This document shows, piece after piece, positions 15,569 to 21,611 of a stretch of 50,438 nucleotides of DNA (position 1 is its first letter; each line of letters starts with the position of its first letter). Source of the stretch: a virus; IMG/VR virus record IMGVR_UViG_3300024518_002307, positions 1 to 50,438 of that record; one strand, given 5' to 3'. A program made the translations under genes and the position numbers. The notes beneath the pieces are model-generated. The model searched no databases. It saw nothing but the letters and a program-made list of their open reading frames with translations, and was not told where the DNA came from.

Positions 15569-15868
15569 CTATAACGTTCCTTTAAAACTCAACAACGCTT
15601 GGGCAAGCAATGAACCTCGGAGATCTACTTCTTTCTCGTCGTGTTCGTCATTCCCTATTCCCATTGAACGCTGTACGGCATGCTCTAGCTCGTGACAAAA
15701 CGTCTGGAACTTCCGTGTCGGAGGTAACGTAGAACGTATAAGTATCTCGTTACGTTGTGCCACCCACGCCCCGTGTGCTCCTAGATCATCCAGAGTATCG
15801 TCTTTATCCTGCCTTACCGTTATGGTGTGACATACTATGTTAAACTTCTTTGGTATCTCGAACACCAT
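15569..15868 (-). CDS. HExxH zinc-protease-like protein
   Basis: 99 residues from the ATG at 15868, chosen for the AGAGGAAAAG ribosome site; upstream TTG and other codons are part of a promoter. The motif FCHELEHAVQ has the HExxH zinc-binding core, and a downstream E/D-rich helix (DEKEVDLRGSLLAQALL) could supply the third ligand, as in the ImmA/IrrE and related minimal metallopeptidases. Target unknown. It could act on a host regulator or in lysis. Confidence 0.6.
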   Translation of the reverse strand: MVFEIPKKFNIVCHTITVRQDKDDTLDDLGAHGAWVAQRNEILIRSTLPPTRKFQTFCHELEHAVQRSMGIGNDEHDEKEVDLRGSLLAQALLSFKGTL

Positions 15869-15881
15869 TAACTCTTTTCCT

Positions 15882-15910
15882 CTTATACCACACTCAGATC
15901 TAAATGTCAA
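15882..15910 (-). promoter_or_regulatory. Sigma70 promoter
   Basis: TTGACA (15910-15905), 17-bp spacer, TATAAG (15887-15882) on the minus strand. The start point would be near 15875, only about 7 bases before the ATG at 15868, so the message for the HExxH protein would be almost leaderless and its ribosome site would overlap the start point. Two hairpins lie just upstream. Confidence 0.6.
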
Positions 15911-15911
15911 G

Positions 15912-15948
15912 CGTTATCATAGATAACGTCGTACTTCGATAGAAGTAC
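15912..15948 (-). other. Two tandem perfect hairpins
   Basis: GTACTTC-GATA-GAAGTAC (15931-15948) and CGTTATC-ATA-GATAACG (15912-15928), each a 7-bp perfect stem with a 3-4 nt loop, separated by 2 bp. They follow the stop of the 38-residue gene and precede a promoter, so they probably mark a transcript boundary, though neither has a U-run. Confidence 0.5.
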
Positions 15949-15949
15949 T

Positions 15950-16066
15950 TTAGGCATTTTTCTTCTTGTACATCTTTGGTTTAGGAATAGTGGGTGCTTT
16001 AGGTTTAGGGGCAGCGGGAGCTGCCTTCTCATACGCTCTATGTGCCCTACTCTTCTTCTTTCCCAT
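15950..16066 (-). CDS. 38-residue Lys/Pro-rich peptide
   Basis: Begins 2 bp after the upstream stop and ends just before the tandem hairpins. It starts MGKKKSRAHRAYEKAA, followed by AAPKPKAPTIPKPK and a KKK end. It is strongly cationic and probably unstructured. RBS GAGAAGAAG upstream. Function unknown. Confidence 0.4.
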   Translation of the reverse strand: MGKKKSRAHRAYEKAAPAAPKPKAPTIPKPKMYKKKNA

Positions 16067-16068
16067 GC

Positions 16069-16290
16069 CTACTTCTTCTCTCTTCGCTTGAGCATTTCCT
16101 CAAGAGTACCGCTATCCTTTGACGAAGATGCGTATTTCTTATTCGCGGCAGCTTTCGCCTTAGAGCCTGTCGAATAAGAGCCTCCCGTACTTTCGCTTTT
16201 TGCGTGATCTCGGACATTATAGGAATCCCGTAACGGACGCATCCGTACTTCCGGTTTGTCAGATTCGAGCTTATTTTTAGTTGTTGGCAT
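16069..16290 (-). CDS. Small polar hypothetical protein
   Basis: 73 residues with AAAGGAAG upstream of the ATG. Rich in Ser, Lys and Gly, probably disordered, with a charged C-terminal helix (TLEEMLKRREKK). No motif recognised. Confidence 0.5.
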   Translation of the reverse strand: MPTTKNKLESDKPEVRMRPLRDSYNVRDHAKSESTGGSYSTGSKAKAAANKKYASSSKDSGTLEEMLKRREKK

Positions 16291-16349
16291 TCTAATATAC
16301 TTCCTTTTCGTAGTCGTTTACTTCTTAGCGTGTATTAACAAAACAGCGA

Positions 16350-18917
16350 CTATGGCAAGTACCACCTACCATATAGTGCGCCGGGTTCCTTGGGATTTTG
16401 CTCTATAATGAGCTGTTCCCGGAGCAGCATAGCTGCGGTAAAAATTAGCGACGAATTGGTTTCGTGTATGGTGAATTCACACTGTCCTGTGTTTAATCGG
16501 GGATGTATCATCCACCTACGCCAAAACGGGGGTGTACGCTGAGAAGCGTGGCTAACAAAATCAACCGTACCCCCGAGCGGGTTTGGAGACTCCCAGACGT
16601 CGTTACGAAAGGCCGAATAAATCGGACCACCTGTAATTCCAAAAAGAACAATGCCGGGAACTGGATCATCGATATCATCGATGTCGGAAGGCTTGTGCTG
16701 AATCTCTACAGGATAGGCGTACCCAATCCCTGTTGCCCACGATAAACCCATCGGATTCGCACCCAAGACATAATTAGCATTCGAAATCGCAGCATCACGG
16801 TACTTCGCATCTCCGGTCATCTCGTACGCAATGAAGAGCGAACGGTTGTAGTTCGTTAACACGGTATTACCCCAAGCCGCAAAGAAATCCTGCCGTCTAG
16901 GCCACGTCATGGCATAGGGTGCGTCATCTACATGTGCAACAAGCGCATCTGCGTCATTGATAAACCAAGTCGTCCATGTCGCAGCTAAAGAAGGTAACTC
17001 TTCGGCTGCTTCTATGATGCTGAAGAAAATCCACGGAGACCAGTCCTTATGCGTAAACTTCCACTCGAATGGAAAATGAGATGTGGACTCCAACTCTAGA
17101 ACACTTGGGGCATCGGTTAAGTATGACGTATCCTTGGTCAACAGGTAGAGCCGCAGCTTGGCGTGCATCAGGTACGGCGTGATGTATTCGTCCAATTCTG
17201 TCCACTCGATTGTATATGGAGTACCGGAACCTCGATTCTCGGCCGCGTGAATGATTGTCGCTCCCAGGGAGTTGGCAGGATTGTTCCCGAACGCGTAGGC
17301 GTCTTCTGCCGAGGCTCGATACAGTGCCGCGTCTGCAGCGTCGTAGGGGGCGACTAGCTGCGCGTACTGAGCTGCAGCAGCGGCAAATATAAGTGAAGTC
17401 CATCGAGTGCGCTGTGCGAACGCATAGTCAACTCTACCATTACCAGTTTCCGCATCGATGTCTGGATGCGTCCACGTCTCCAACATCCCTGAGACGCCAC
17501 CGTCTGCCTCCTGACTGAGCCGCCACAACTCCAATCCGTGGCGAACCTCATTCAAGATGTCGGGAATCCCATCTCCCGACTCTGGAATGTTGAGCTGCAT
17601 GTCCTGCAAACTTGGATTAAGGGCGAAGGCATGTAACAAATCGAAGACGATCGTATAATGGCCCTGGTTGGAGTCCCAATCAGCAGCATCGTGCCATCCT
17701 CCAGAAGCCTCAGGGGTGCTCCTCGTATAGTCGATGGAGGCACCGATGACATCGAATCTGTCGTAGCCGGGAGGGTTACCCGAATGCGGAGGAAACTGAA
17801 CGTGCTCTGATTCGTAGAACAAAGGCCCCCTCACCGCTTTACGACGTGGCCAATTCGTTCGCTCCTCCTCAATGGGCACGCCTGCCCGTTGCAGGTAGAG
17901 CCCCCGTGCCATCGTATGAAAAACAGGTGCATATGCCGACGCATCATGCCGAAACGGCCACGACCTTCCGATCCCCGGAACGCTGATAAAAAAGACACCC
18001 TCCTGGGTCATCGAAGTAAAGTCTGCGACGTAGACATCCTCGCCATACATCATATCAGTGTTTGTCGGCGGCTCAAACTGAGGATTGGCTTCAAGTAGTG
18101 ATATGTCACCGGTGAACACCACCTCGTGATTCGTCGCGTCTATCACCTCGAACGTGGTGGCGTGCGAAAGATCCAAGGGTCCAAACTGGTACAAGTATGC
18201 ACCCAGATACGCACGCTTCTGCCCAGCATCGGGCAAATATCCGACCTGGTTTACCTTGATGGCGCGCGACACAGTGTACAGACGGTCGAATAGAAAAGTG
18301 ACGCTCTTGTCTTCGTTCAAGGCAATCGTGTACGTCGCCCCGTCTTGCATTGGGGTTGGAAGTTCCAAATAGGCGTAGACGTTATAGTTCGCGGTAAATG
18401 TCCCACCATATTTCCTGTCATCACCTTCTGAAACATAGAGACGGTCTGCTAAAGTCGGCGCCACTGGCGCCACATAATTGTCGTCATCGACGCTCGTGAC
18501 CGTGTAGTGGCTGGTCTGACTCAACAAAAGCTCACCGACATCGAGACGAGCCTGTGCGATGTGCTCATCCCGCGTCGTCCACCTGCGGTTGTAGGCAGCC
18601 CAATTTGGGCTGGAGGTCTCCCGAGTACTGAGCCACATTTCGATATCCTGCACAAACAATCCATCAGAGGCGTTATCGATTTCGGCAACAAGTTCATCGA
18701 GCTTGTTCACAACAACGATGACCCAGCGCTCGTCTAAGACGAGCAGTTGCTCAACGCCGTTGAGAGTCGGCTCATGGAAATGAGGGACAGGGAACGCTAT
18801 TGGTGGGGGCGTAGGTGGTTGTACTGGTGGACTGATCACAATTAAGGAACAGGCATAAGAAGCAACAACAAGCAGAACAGATACAACTATATACTTGATT
18901 AAATCTCTACATCTCAT
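16350..18917 (-). CDS. Exported glycoside hydrolase family 9 (cellulase-type) enzyme
   Basis: 855 residues. Residues 1-23 form an export signal ending in Cys (LLVVASYAC), possibly a lipoprotein signal, followed by a Pro-rich linker. Residues ~219-320 match the Ig-like cellulase N-domain (IKVNQVGYLPDAGQKRA). The catalytic (alpha/alpha)6 domain shows GGWHDAADWD (406-415; family GGWxDAGD with the catalytic Asp pair D410/D413), GDGIPDILNEV (448-458), GANPMGLSWATGIG (719-732), IHPR (804-807) and CEFTIHETNSS with the likely acid Glu814. It should cleave beta-1,4-glucan or a related polysaccharide. The start is supported by AGGAAA upstream. It sits between TerS and the lysis block and looks richer in G+C than its neighbours, suggesting recent gain. 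Confidence 0.85.
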   Translation of the reverse strand: MRCRDLIKYIVVSVLLVVASYACSLIVISPPVQPPTPPPIAFPVPHFHEPTLNGVEQLLVLDERWVIVVVNKLDELVAEIDNASDGLFVQDIEMWLSTRETSSPNWAAYNRRWTTRDEHIAQARLDVGELLLSQTSHYTVTSVDDDNYVAPVAPTLADRLYVSEGDDRKYGGTFTANYNVYAYLELPTPMQDGATYTIALNEDKSVTFLFDRLYTVSRAIKVNQVGYLPDAGQKRAYLGAYLYQFGPLDLSHATTFEVIDATNHEVVFTGDISLLEANPQFEPPTNTDMMYGEDVYVADFTSMTQEGVFFISVPGIGRSWPFRHDASAYAPVFHTMARGLYLQRAGVPIEEERTNWPRRKAVRGPLFYESEHVQFPPHSGNPPGYDRFDVIGASIDYTRSTPEASGGWHDAADWDSNQGHYTIVFDLLHAFALNPSLQDMQLNIPESGDGIPDILNEVRHGLELWRLSQEADGGVSGMLETWTHPDIDAETGNGRVDYAFAQRTRWTSLIFAAAAAQYAQLVAPYDAADAALYRASAEDAYAFGNNPANSLGATIIHAAENRGSGTPYTIEWTELDEYITPYLMHAKLRLYLLTKDTSYLTDAPSVLELESTSHFPFEWKFTHKDWSPWIFFSIIEAAEELPSLAATWTTWFINDADALVAHVDDAPYAMTWPRRQDFFAAWGNTVLTNYNRSLFIAYEMTGDAKYRDAAISNANYVLGANPMGLSWATGIGYAYPVEIQHKPSDIDDIDDPVPGIVLFGITGGPIYSAFRNDVWESPNPLGGTVDFVSHASQRTPPFWRRWMIHPRLNTGQCEFTIHETNSSLIFTAAMLLREQLIIEQNPKEPGALYGRWYLP

Positions 18918-18919
18918 CT

Positions 18920-19528
18920 CTAGTTTCCTTCATCATTCACAACCCCAATTCCATCTACAACCGTTGCCTCGCCTACAATAATAGGTTTCTTAGCCTTGAT
19001 ATCCTTTGACAGTTCCTTGAACGCATCCGTGAGTTCCTTCATCTTGGTCGGAGTATCCGTCTTACCGCTTATGCTCGTCGGATCTCCTCTGATCAGATTA
19101 CGCTTATCATACAGTATTCCGAGTGTTACTGTCAACTCCCTTAGCGACAGCGGCTTGTGAGCAAACCCATCCTCGGTACTCTCATCCGGCATGGGTATGC
19201 CGTCTACGTAGATAATCTCTCCGAGAGCGATTCTATCGCTTACCTTCTCGATAGCTGTGTGAATGATGTTTGTCATCACACCATCCAGCTCTTCCTGCTT
19301 CTCTCGTCGGCAAGCCTCTGCTGCCTCGTCCCACCAATCCGATTGCTTCCAGCAACGGATTTTATCAGCGGATACGCCACAAAGCCTCTCTGCCTGGAAG
19401 GATGTACCCGTTAGTACAAATGCCATCACTGCGGCTATCTTCTGCTCTGGAGTGTACGTACTCCGGGGATGGTGAAGAGAGTCCAAATCCATGTTCTTGA
19501 GCAGATTACTCTGCTTCTTCTTAGGCAT
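18920..19528 (-). CDS. terS: Terminase small subunit
   Basis: 202 residues. After a basic start, residues 23-70 form a helix-turn-helix of the small-terminase type (EQKIAAVMAFVLTGTSFQAE, LCGVSADKIRCWKQSDWWDE). A helical oligomerisation part follows (IHTAIEKVSDRIALGE, LSLRELTVTLGILYDKRN) and a Lys-rich end. It would recognise the packaging site and recruit TerL. Its ATG overlaps the end of the 53-residue gene upstream by 8 bp. Separation from terL by 6.7 kb is noteworthy. Confidence 0.8.
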   Translation of the reverse strand: MPKKKQSNLLKNMDLDSLHHPRSTYTPEQKIAAVMAFVLTGTSFQAERLCGVSADKIRCWKQSDWWDEAAEACRREKQEELDGVMTNIIHTAIEKVSDRIALGEIIYVDGIPMPDESTEDGFAHKPLSLRELTVTLGILYDKRNLIRGDPTSISGKTDTPTKMKELTDAFKELSKDIKAKKPIIVGEATVVDGIGVVNDEGN

Positions 19529-19682
19529 TCGTAGCTTCTGCCCTTTCTTTTAGTCGGGTCAGAATCTGGAGTACAACCTTTGTTGGTATTTCGTCAGTTC
19601 CGCTTTCGCTCACTGCCTTAATCGCTGCTTCTATTGCCTGCTCAGCACTTAGATTAGACCACACACCTTCTCTTATCTTCAT
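19521..19682 (-). CDS. 53-residue hypothetical protein upstream of TerS
   Basis: Good ribosome site (AGAGGAAA, nine bases before the ATG). Helical and charged (SAEQAIEAAIKAVSE, VVLQILTRLKERAEA). It overlaps terS by 8 bp and the upstream 38-residue gene by one base (TAATG), so the three are probably translated together from the promoter at 19.9 kb. No family recognised. Confidence 0.6.
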   Translation of the reverse strand: MKIREGVWSNLSAEQAIEAAIKAVSESGTDEIPTKVVLQILTRLKERAEATNA

Positions 19683-19798
19683 TAGGCTTTTTCCTCTTTC
19701 AATCGGGTACTCTTCTTAAAAACTCTATGTTCTACTGTACCTCCAACACTTATGACCCGTGTGTTGTCGGTACCGAGTACCTTAACAGATTTTACCAT
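19682..19798 (-). CDS. 38-residue first ORF of the late transcript
   Basis: Starts at the only ATG after an in-frame stop and ends in TAATG shared with the next gene. It is beta-prone and basic (VKVLGTDNTRVISVGG, HRVFKKSTRLKEEKA). The ribosome site is weak (AGAGTGA). It is the first poss ible product of the leftward promoter at 19.9 kb, with a leader of about 95 nt holding a TACTCC-TGAG-GGAGTA hairpin. Confidence 0.45.
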   Translation of the reverse strand: MVKSVKVLGTDNTRVISVGGTVEHRVFKKSTRLKEEKA

Positions 19799-19850
19799 AA
19801 AAGTAAAATCACTCTGTTCGAATACTCCTTCGGTCGGTTTCGGCGTTGCC

Positions 19851-19866
19851 TACTCCCTCAGGAGTA
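19851..19866 (-). promoter_or_regulatory. Leader hairpin
   Basis: TACTCC and GGAGTA form a 6-bp stem with a 4-nt loop in the leader of the leftward transcript, about 50 nt before the first ORF. GGAG in its arm resembles a ribosome site that would be hidden in the stem. Confidence 0.35.
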
Positions 19867-19898
19867 TGTACATAGCCACTCTTAAGAGCAGACAGTAC

Positions 19899-19927
19899 CT
19901 TATACTACATTTCTCGTATCAAGTCAA
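19899..19927 (-). promoter_or_regulatory. Leftward sigma70 promoter for the terminase/late block
   Basis: TTGACT (19927-19922), 17-bp spacer, TATAAG (19904-19899) on the minus strand; the start point would be near 19892. It is the only clear promoter upstream of the small ORFs, terS and the GH9 gene. A perfect TGTGA-N6-TCACA operator is centred about 60 bp upstream of the start point, the position used by class I CRP activation. Confidence 0.75.
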
Positions 19928-19944
19928 CGACTTTCTTCTCGAAA

Positions 19945-19960
19945 TGTGAAGTACCTCACA
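19945..19960. promoter_or_regulatory. Perfect CRP-type operator (TGTGA-N6-TCACA)
   Basis: The sequence AAATGTGAAGTACCTCACAA contains both CRP half-sites without mismatch and with the standard 6-bp spacer, with a flanking A-run as in the consensus. Centre 19952.5. It lies between two divergent promoters: about -60.5 from the leftward start and about -75 from the rightward start. Binding by the host cAMP receptor protein is inferred; a phage-coded regulator could use the same palindrome. Confidence 0.6.
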
Positions 19961-19990
19961 ATAACAAGGCATATCTGTACTCTAAAACCC

Positions 19991-20021
19991 TTGACACCCT
20001 CTATACCCTAGAGGGTATATT
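19991..20021 (+). promoter_or_regulatory. Rightward sigma70-like promoter with overlapping palindromic operators
   Basis: TTGACA (19991-19996) and TATATT (20016-20021) are separated by 19 bp, two more than ideal. The spacer is filled by CCCTCTA-TACCC-TAGAGGG (19997-20015) and by the interlocked palindrome TATACCCT-AG-AGGGTATA. GGGTATAT is repeated downstream. A long spacer plus an operator within it suggests a promoter that needs a bound activator (MerR-type geometry) or is blocked by a repressor. Transcription would run into the structured region. Confidence 0.6.
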
Positions 20022-20069
20022 CGGGTATATATGTACTAAATCTAGCCGAAGGCACCTCAGTTTGCCGCG

Positions 20070-20091
20070 TATATTAGAGTTTGCTAATATA
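20070..20091. repeat. A+T-rich inverted repeat
   Basis: TATATTAG and CTAATATA, 8-bp perfect arms around 6 bp, just downstream of the rightward promoter. It could be a repressor operator, an origin element or an RNA hairpin. Confidence 0.5.
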
Positions 20092-20113
20092 CTAAATTAT
20101 GTATATACCTCTG

Positions 20114-20311
20114 GGGCGGGAGCAAGTAGGTGCTCCGCGCCCGTCCTCCGTGCTCGCCGCCATACAAGCGGCTGCCTGCACGGAGTAGCGCTAGGGCGCT
20201 GTGTTAGGGCCTACGCTGTAGGGTGGGAACTAATATACGGCTTCACTTCGTTCCAGGCGTATGCCGTGCTGCGCACGGGGTTACGATCCCAGATTGGGTA
20301 GGATCATACCC
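20114..20311 (+). ncRNA. Candidate structured noncoding RNA: train of G+C-rich hairpins
   Basis: Within about 200 nt the plus strand contains at least six stems: GGGCG..CGCCC with GAGCA/TGCTC inside (20114-20142); CTCCGTGC/GCACGGAG enclosing GCCGC/GCGGC (20146-20185); AGCGC-TAGG-GCGCT (20187-20200); CCTAC-GCT-GTAGG (20210-20222); CCGTGC-TGC-GCACGG (20264-20278); GGGTA/TACCC (20296-20311). No start with a ribosome site or coding pattern is seen. The second stem recurs at 20848. The strand is assigned from the promoter at 19991; a DNA role (origin, packaging site) is the alternative. Confidence 0.5.
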
Positions 20312-20700
20312 ATAATGAGCATTTGAATAAGTGTACTTGTTTTTCAGGATTTTTCAAAAAAATAAAAATTGTGTGCAAGTATGTTCTGGTGGCTTCCCCC
20401 CCAATTCTTCTCTTCTTCTCCACTTTGGGGAAGGGGGCGTAGGGTCTCTAAAAGGAAAGCATTCTTTCTGCGAACCATTATCATCTGTACTTGTGTTGCA
20501 GTGCAGCATCCCCTCTGTCTACATGAGAATGAATCGCATGTACCTACCCCATGCATGCGTGCCTGATTGCAGGCTGTACCAAGGTAGGCAGGGGTAAGTG
20601 TACTTAGTACACTATTAGGTTGATGAGCGTTGAGGAGAGGGGGAGAGACGCACATAGAATAAACTAATGCCTATCATCAATATCATTAATAGACAATAAG
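20312..20700. other. Gene-free stretch with minor hairpins
   Basis: No open frame here has a ribosome site or a plausible product. Visible elements are an A-rich tract (20356-20370), CTTCCCC/GGGGAAG arms flanking a C/T-rich run (about 20390-20432), GCCTG-ATTG-CAGGC (about 20560), and AGTGTAC-TTA-GTACACT (20597-20613). The role is unclear. With its flanks it may form part of a replication or packaging origin. Confidence 0.4.
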
Positions 20701-20737
20701 TGTCAGGATGTGACACAACAGCTTGTCACAATGTGAC
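20701..20737. repeat. Array of TGTCA/TGACA half-sites
   Basis: TGTCA (20701-20705), TGACA (20711-20715), TGTCA (20724-20728) and TGTGAC (20732-20737) alternate in orientation; the last two form the perfect palindrome GTCACA-A-TGTGAC. The array lies about 90-130 bp upstream of the predicted sigma54 start point, the usual place for enhancer-binding activators, but could be an iteron-like replication site. Confidence 0.5.
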
Positions 20738-20754
20738 CATTTGTGTCCGTTGCG

Positions 20755-20776
20755 CATACACAACAGCATACACAAC
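20755..20776 (+). repeat. Direct repeat CATACACAAC, 12-bp period
   Basis: Two exact copies (20755-20764 and 20767-20776) next to the half-site array. Regularly spaced direct repeats on one helix face are typical of regulator or initiator binding. Confidence 0.5.
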
Positions 20777-20802
20777 GCACGTTCTGATTACCTTTCCCGA
20801 AC

Positions 20803-20818
20803 TGGCACGGGGAATGCT
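20803..20818 (+). promoter_or_regulatory. Sigma54 (RpoN)-type promoter
   Basis: TGGCACG-GGGA-ATGCT matches the -24/-12 consensus TGGCACG-N4-TTGCW with one mismatch and the strict GG-N10-GC spacing (GG 20804-20805, GC 20816-20817). The start point would be near 20829, ahead of the second copy of the conserved stem-loop and the plus-strand operon that begins at 20914. No sigma70 promoter of similar quality was found for this operon. Confidence 0.55.
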
Positions 20819-20847
20819 TGGATATTAAGTGAGACGAAACAAACACT

Positions 20848-20881
20848 CTCCATGCTCGCCGCAGAGCGGCTGTGCGTGGAG
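20848..20881 (+). promoter_or_regulatory. Leader stem-loop, second copy of the conserved element
   Basis: CTCCATGC-TC-GCCGC-AGA-GCGGC-TGT-GCGTGGAG. It has the same layout as 20146-20185 (outer 8-bp stem, TC bulge, inner GCCGC/GCGGC) but a shorter loop. One outer pair changes from G-C to A-T on both sides and another from U-A to U-G, so pairing is kept. It lies 32 nt before the ATG at 20914; GTCC just after it can pair with the GGAC of the ribosome site. Confidence 0.55.
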
Positions 20882-20913
20882 TCCGCGCTACCGCACGGAA
20901 AGGACAAACATAA

Positions 20914-21081
20914 ATGACCTATGCTCGAGAACGTGACGCACTACTCGATAGCCCGTGCACACACGATAGCCTTAAACAGGCAATCCGACTGCTCGACACT
21001 GTCGATTGCGTAGACGCAGCAATGAATGCCGATATACTGGCTCAACTGATGAAACGTCGAGTAGACGAGGCTTTCGCATGA
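20914..21081 (+). CDS. 55-residue first gene of the rightward operon
   Basis: AAGGA lies ten bases before the ATG. Helical, acidic product (DSLKQAIRLLDTVDCVDAAM, LAQLMKRRVDEAFA) with no motif. The stop overlaps the next start (ATGA). Expression may be controlled by the leader stem-loop. Confidence 0.6.
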   Translation: MTYARERDALLDSPCTHDSLKQAIRLLDTVDCVDAAMNADILAQLMKRRVDEAFA

Positions 21082-21332
21082 AGTACCGACACAACAAACC
21101 AATTTACAATCGTCAGGACTGGGTTCTTTGTACTTGCGATGATTGCGGCGAATACAATTATGTAGAGCCGCATGGAACTACTGCCGAGTGTAAATGTGAT
21201 TCTAATCAAGAGACGGAGCATTCAAACATCCCATATAGTTGCCGTGACATAAGCGGTTGCTACCTGGTCAGCCGCGTTGCCATGCCACAAAGAGCGGTTT
21301 GCACGCGGACAAAATGCCCTATACGCTGCTAA
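21078..21332 (+). CDS. Cys-rich zinc-finger-like protein
   Basis: 84 residues from the ATG at 21078 (ATGA overlap). Nine Cys: CTCDDC, CKC, then single Cys and CTRTKC near the end, consistent with one or two zinc sites. No known family recognised. Small zinc proteins are common among early phage regulators. Confidence 0.55.
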   Translation: MKYRHNKPIYNRQDWVLCTCDDCGEYNYVEPHGTTAECKCDSNQETEHSNIPYSCRDISGCYLVSRVAMPQRAVCTRTKCPIRC

Positions 21333-21359
21333 TTGAGCAGTTAATCGAGCGAGACGATA

Positions 21360-21608
21360 ATGCCTATTAAAACATTCGAACTTTCACTGCCAACGCATTG
21401 GGCTTCCTACCTGATCAACGGCGATGCCTCAAGCTTTAGCTTGTATGATGATGGTGATGATGAAATTGCACGCATAGACGCACTAATAAACGATTGCGGA
21501 GGCTATTGCATAGACGTTAGCGAAGAAAGTGAATTTCGGCATGCATCTTACGATGCTCCGGGGGAACTGGCAAACGACTACGCAACCTATACATTTATCG
21601 AGAATTGA
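21360..21608 (+). CDS. Conserved small protein (THWASYLINGD family)
   Basis: 82 residues. The segment LSLPTHWASYLINGDASSF followed by an acidic aspartate-rich stretch and a C-terminal YTFIEN matches a small family widespread in phages and plasmids (recalled as DUF6926; not searched). Predicted beta-rich. Function unknown. Confidence 0.65.
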   Translation: MPIKTFELSLPTHWASYLINGDASSFSLYDDGDDEIARIDALINDCGGYCIDVSEESEFRHASYDAPGELANDYATYTFIEN

Positions 21609-21611
21609 ATT

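Noticed and set aside
16503-18737. Several plus-strand ORFs within the GH9 gene
   Set aside because: All are antisense shadows of a gene with clear GH9 motifs throughout; none has start signals.
20331-20597. Overlapping ORFs on both strands in the gene-free region
   Set aside because: None has a ribosome site, composition is erratic, and frames on both strands are open to the same extent.
20701-20737. NifA (TGT-N10-ACA) or NtrC enhancer sites upstream of the sigma54-type promoter
   Set aside because: The half-site spacing does not match either consensus, so only a generic array is reported.
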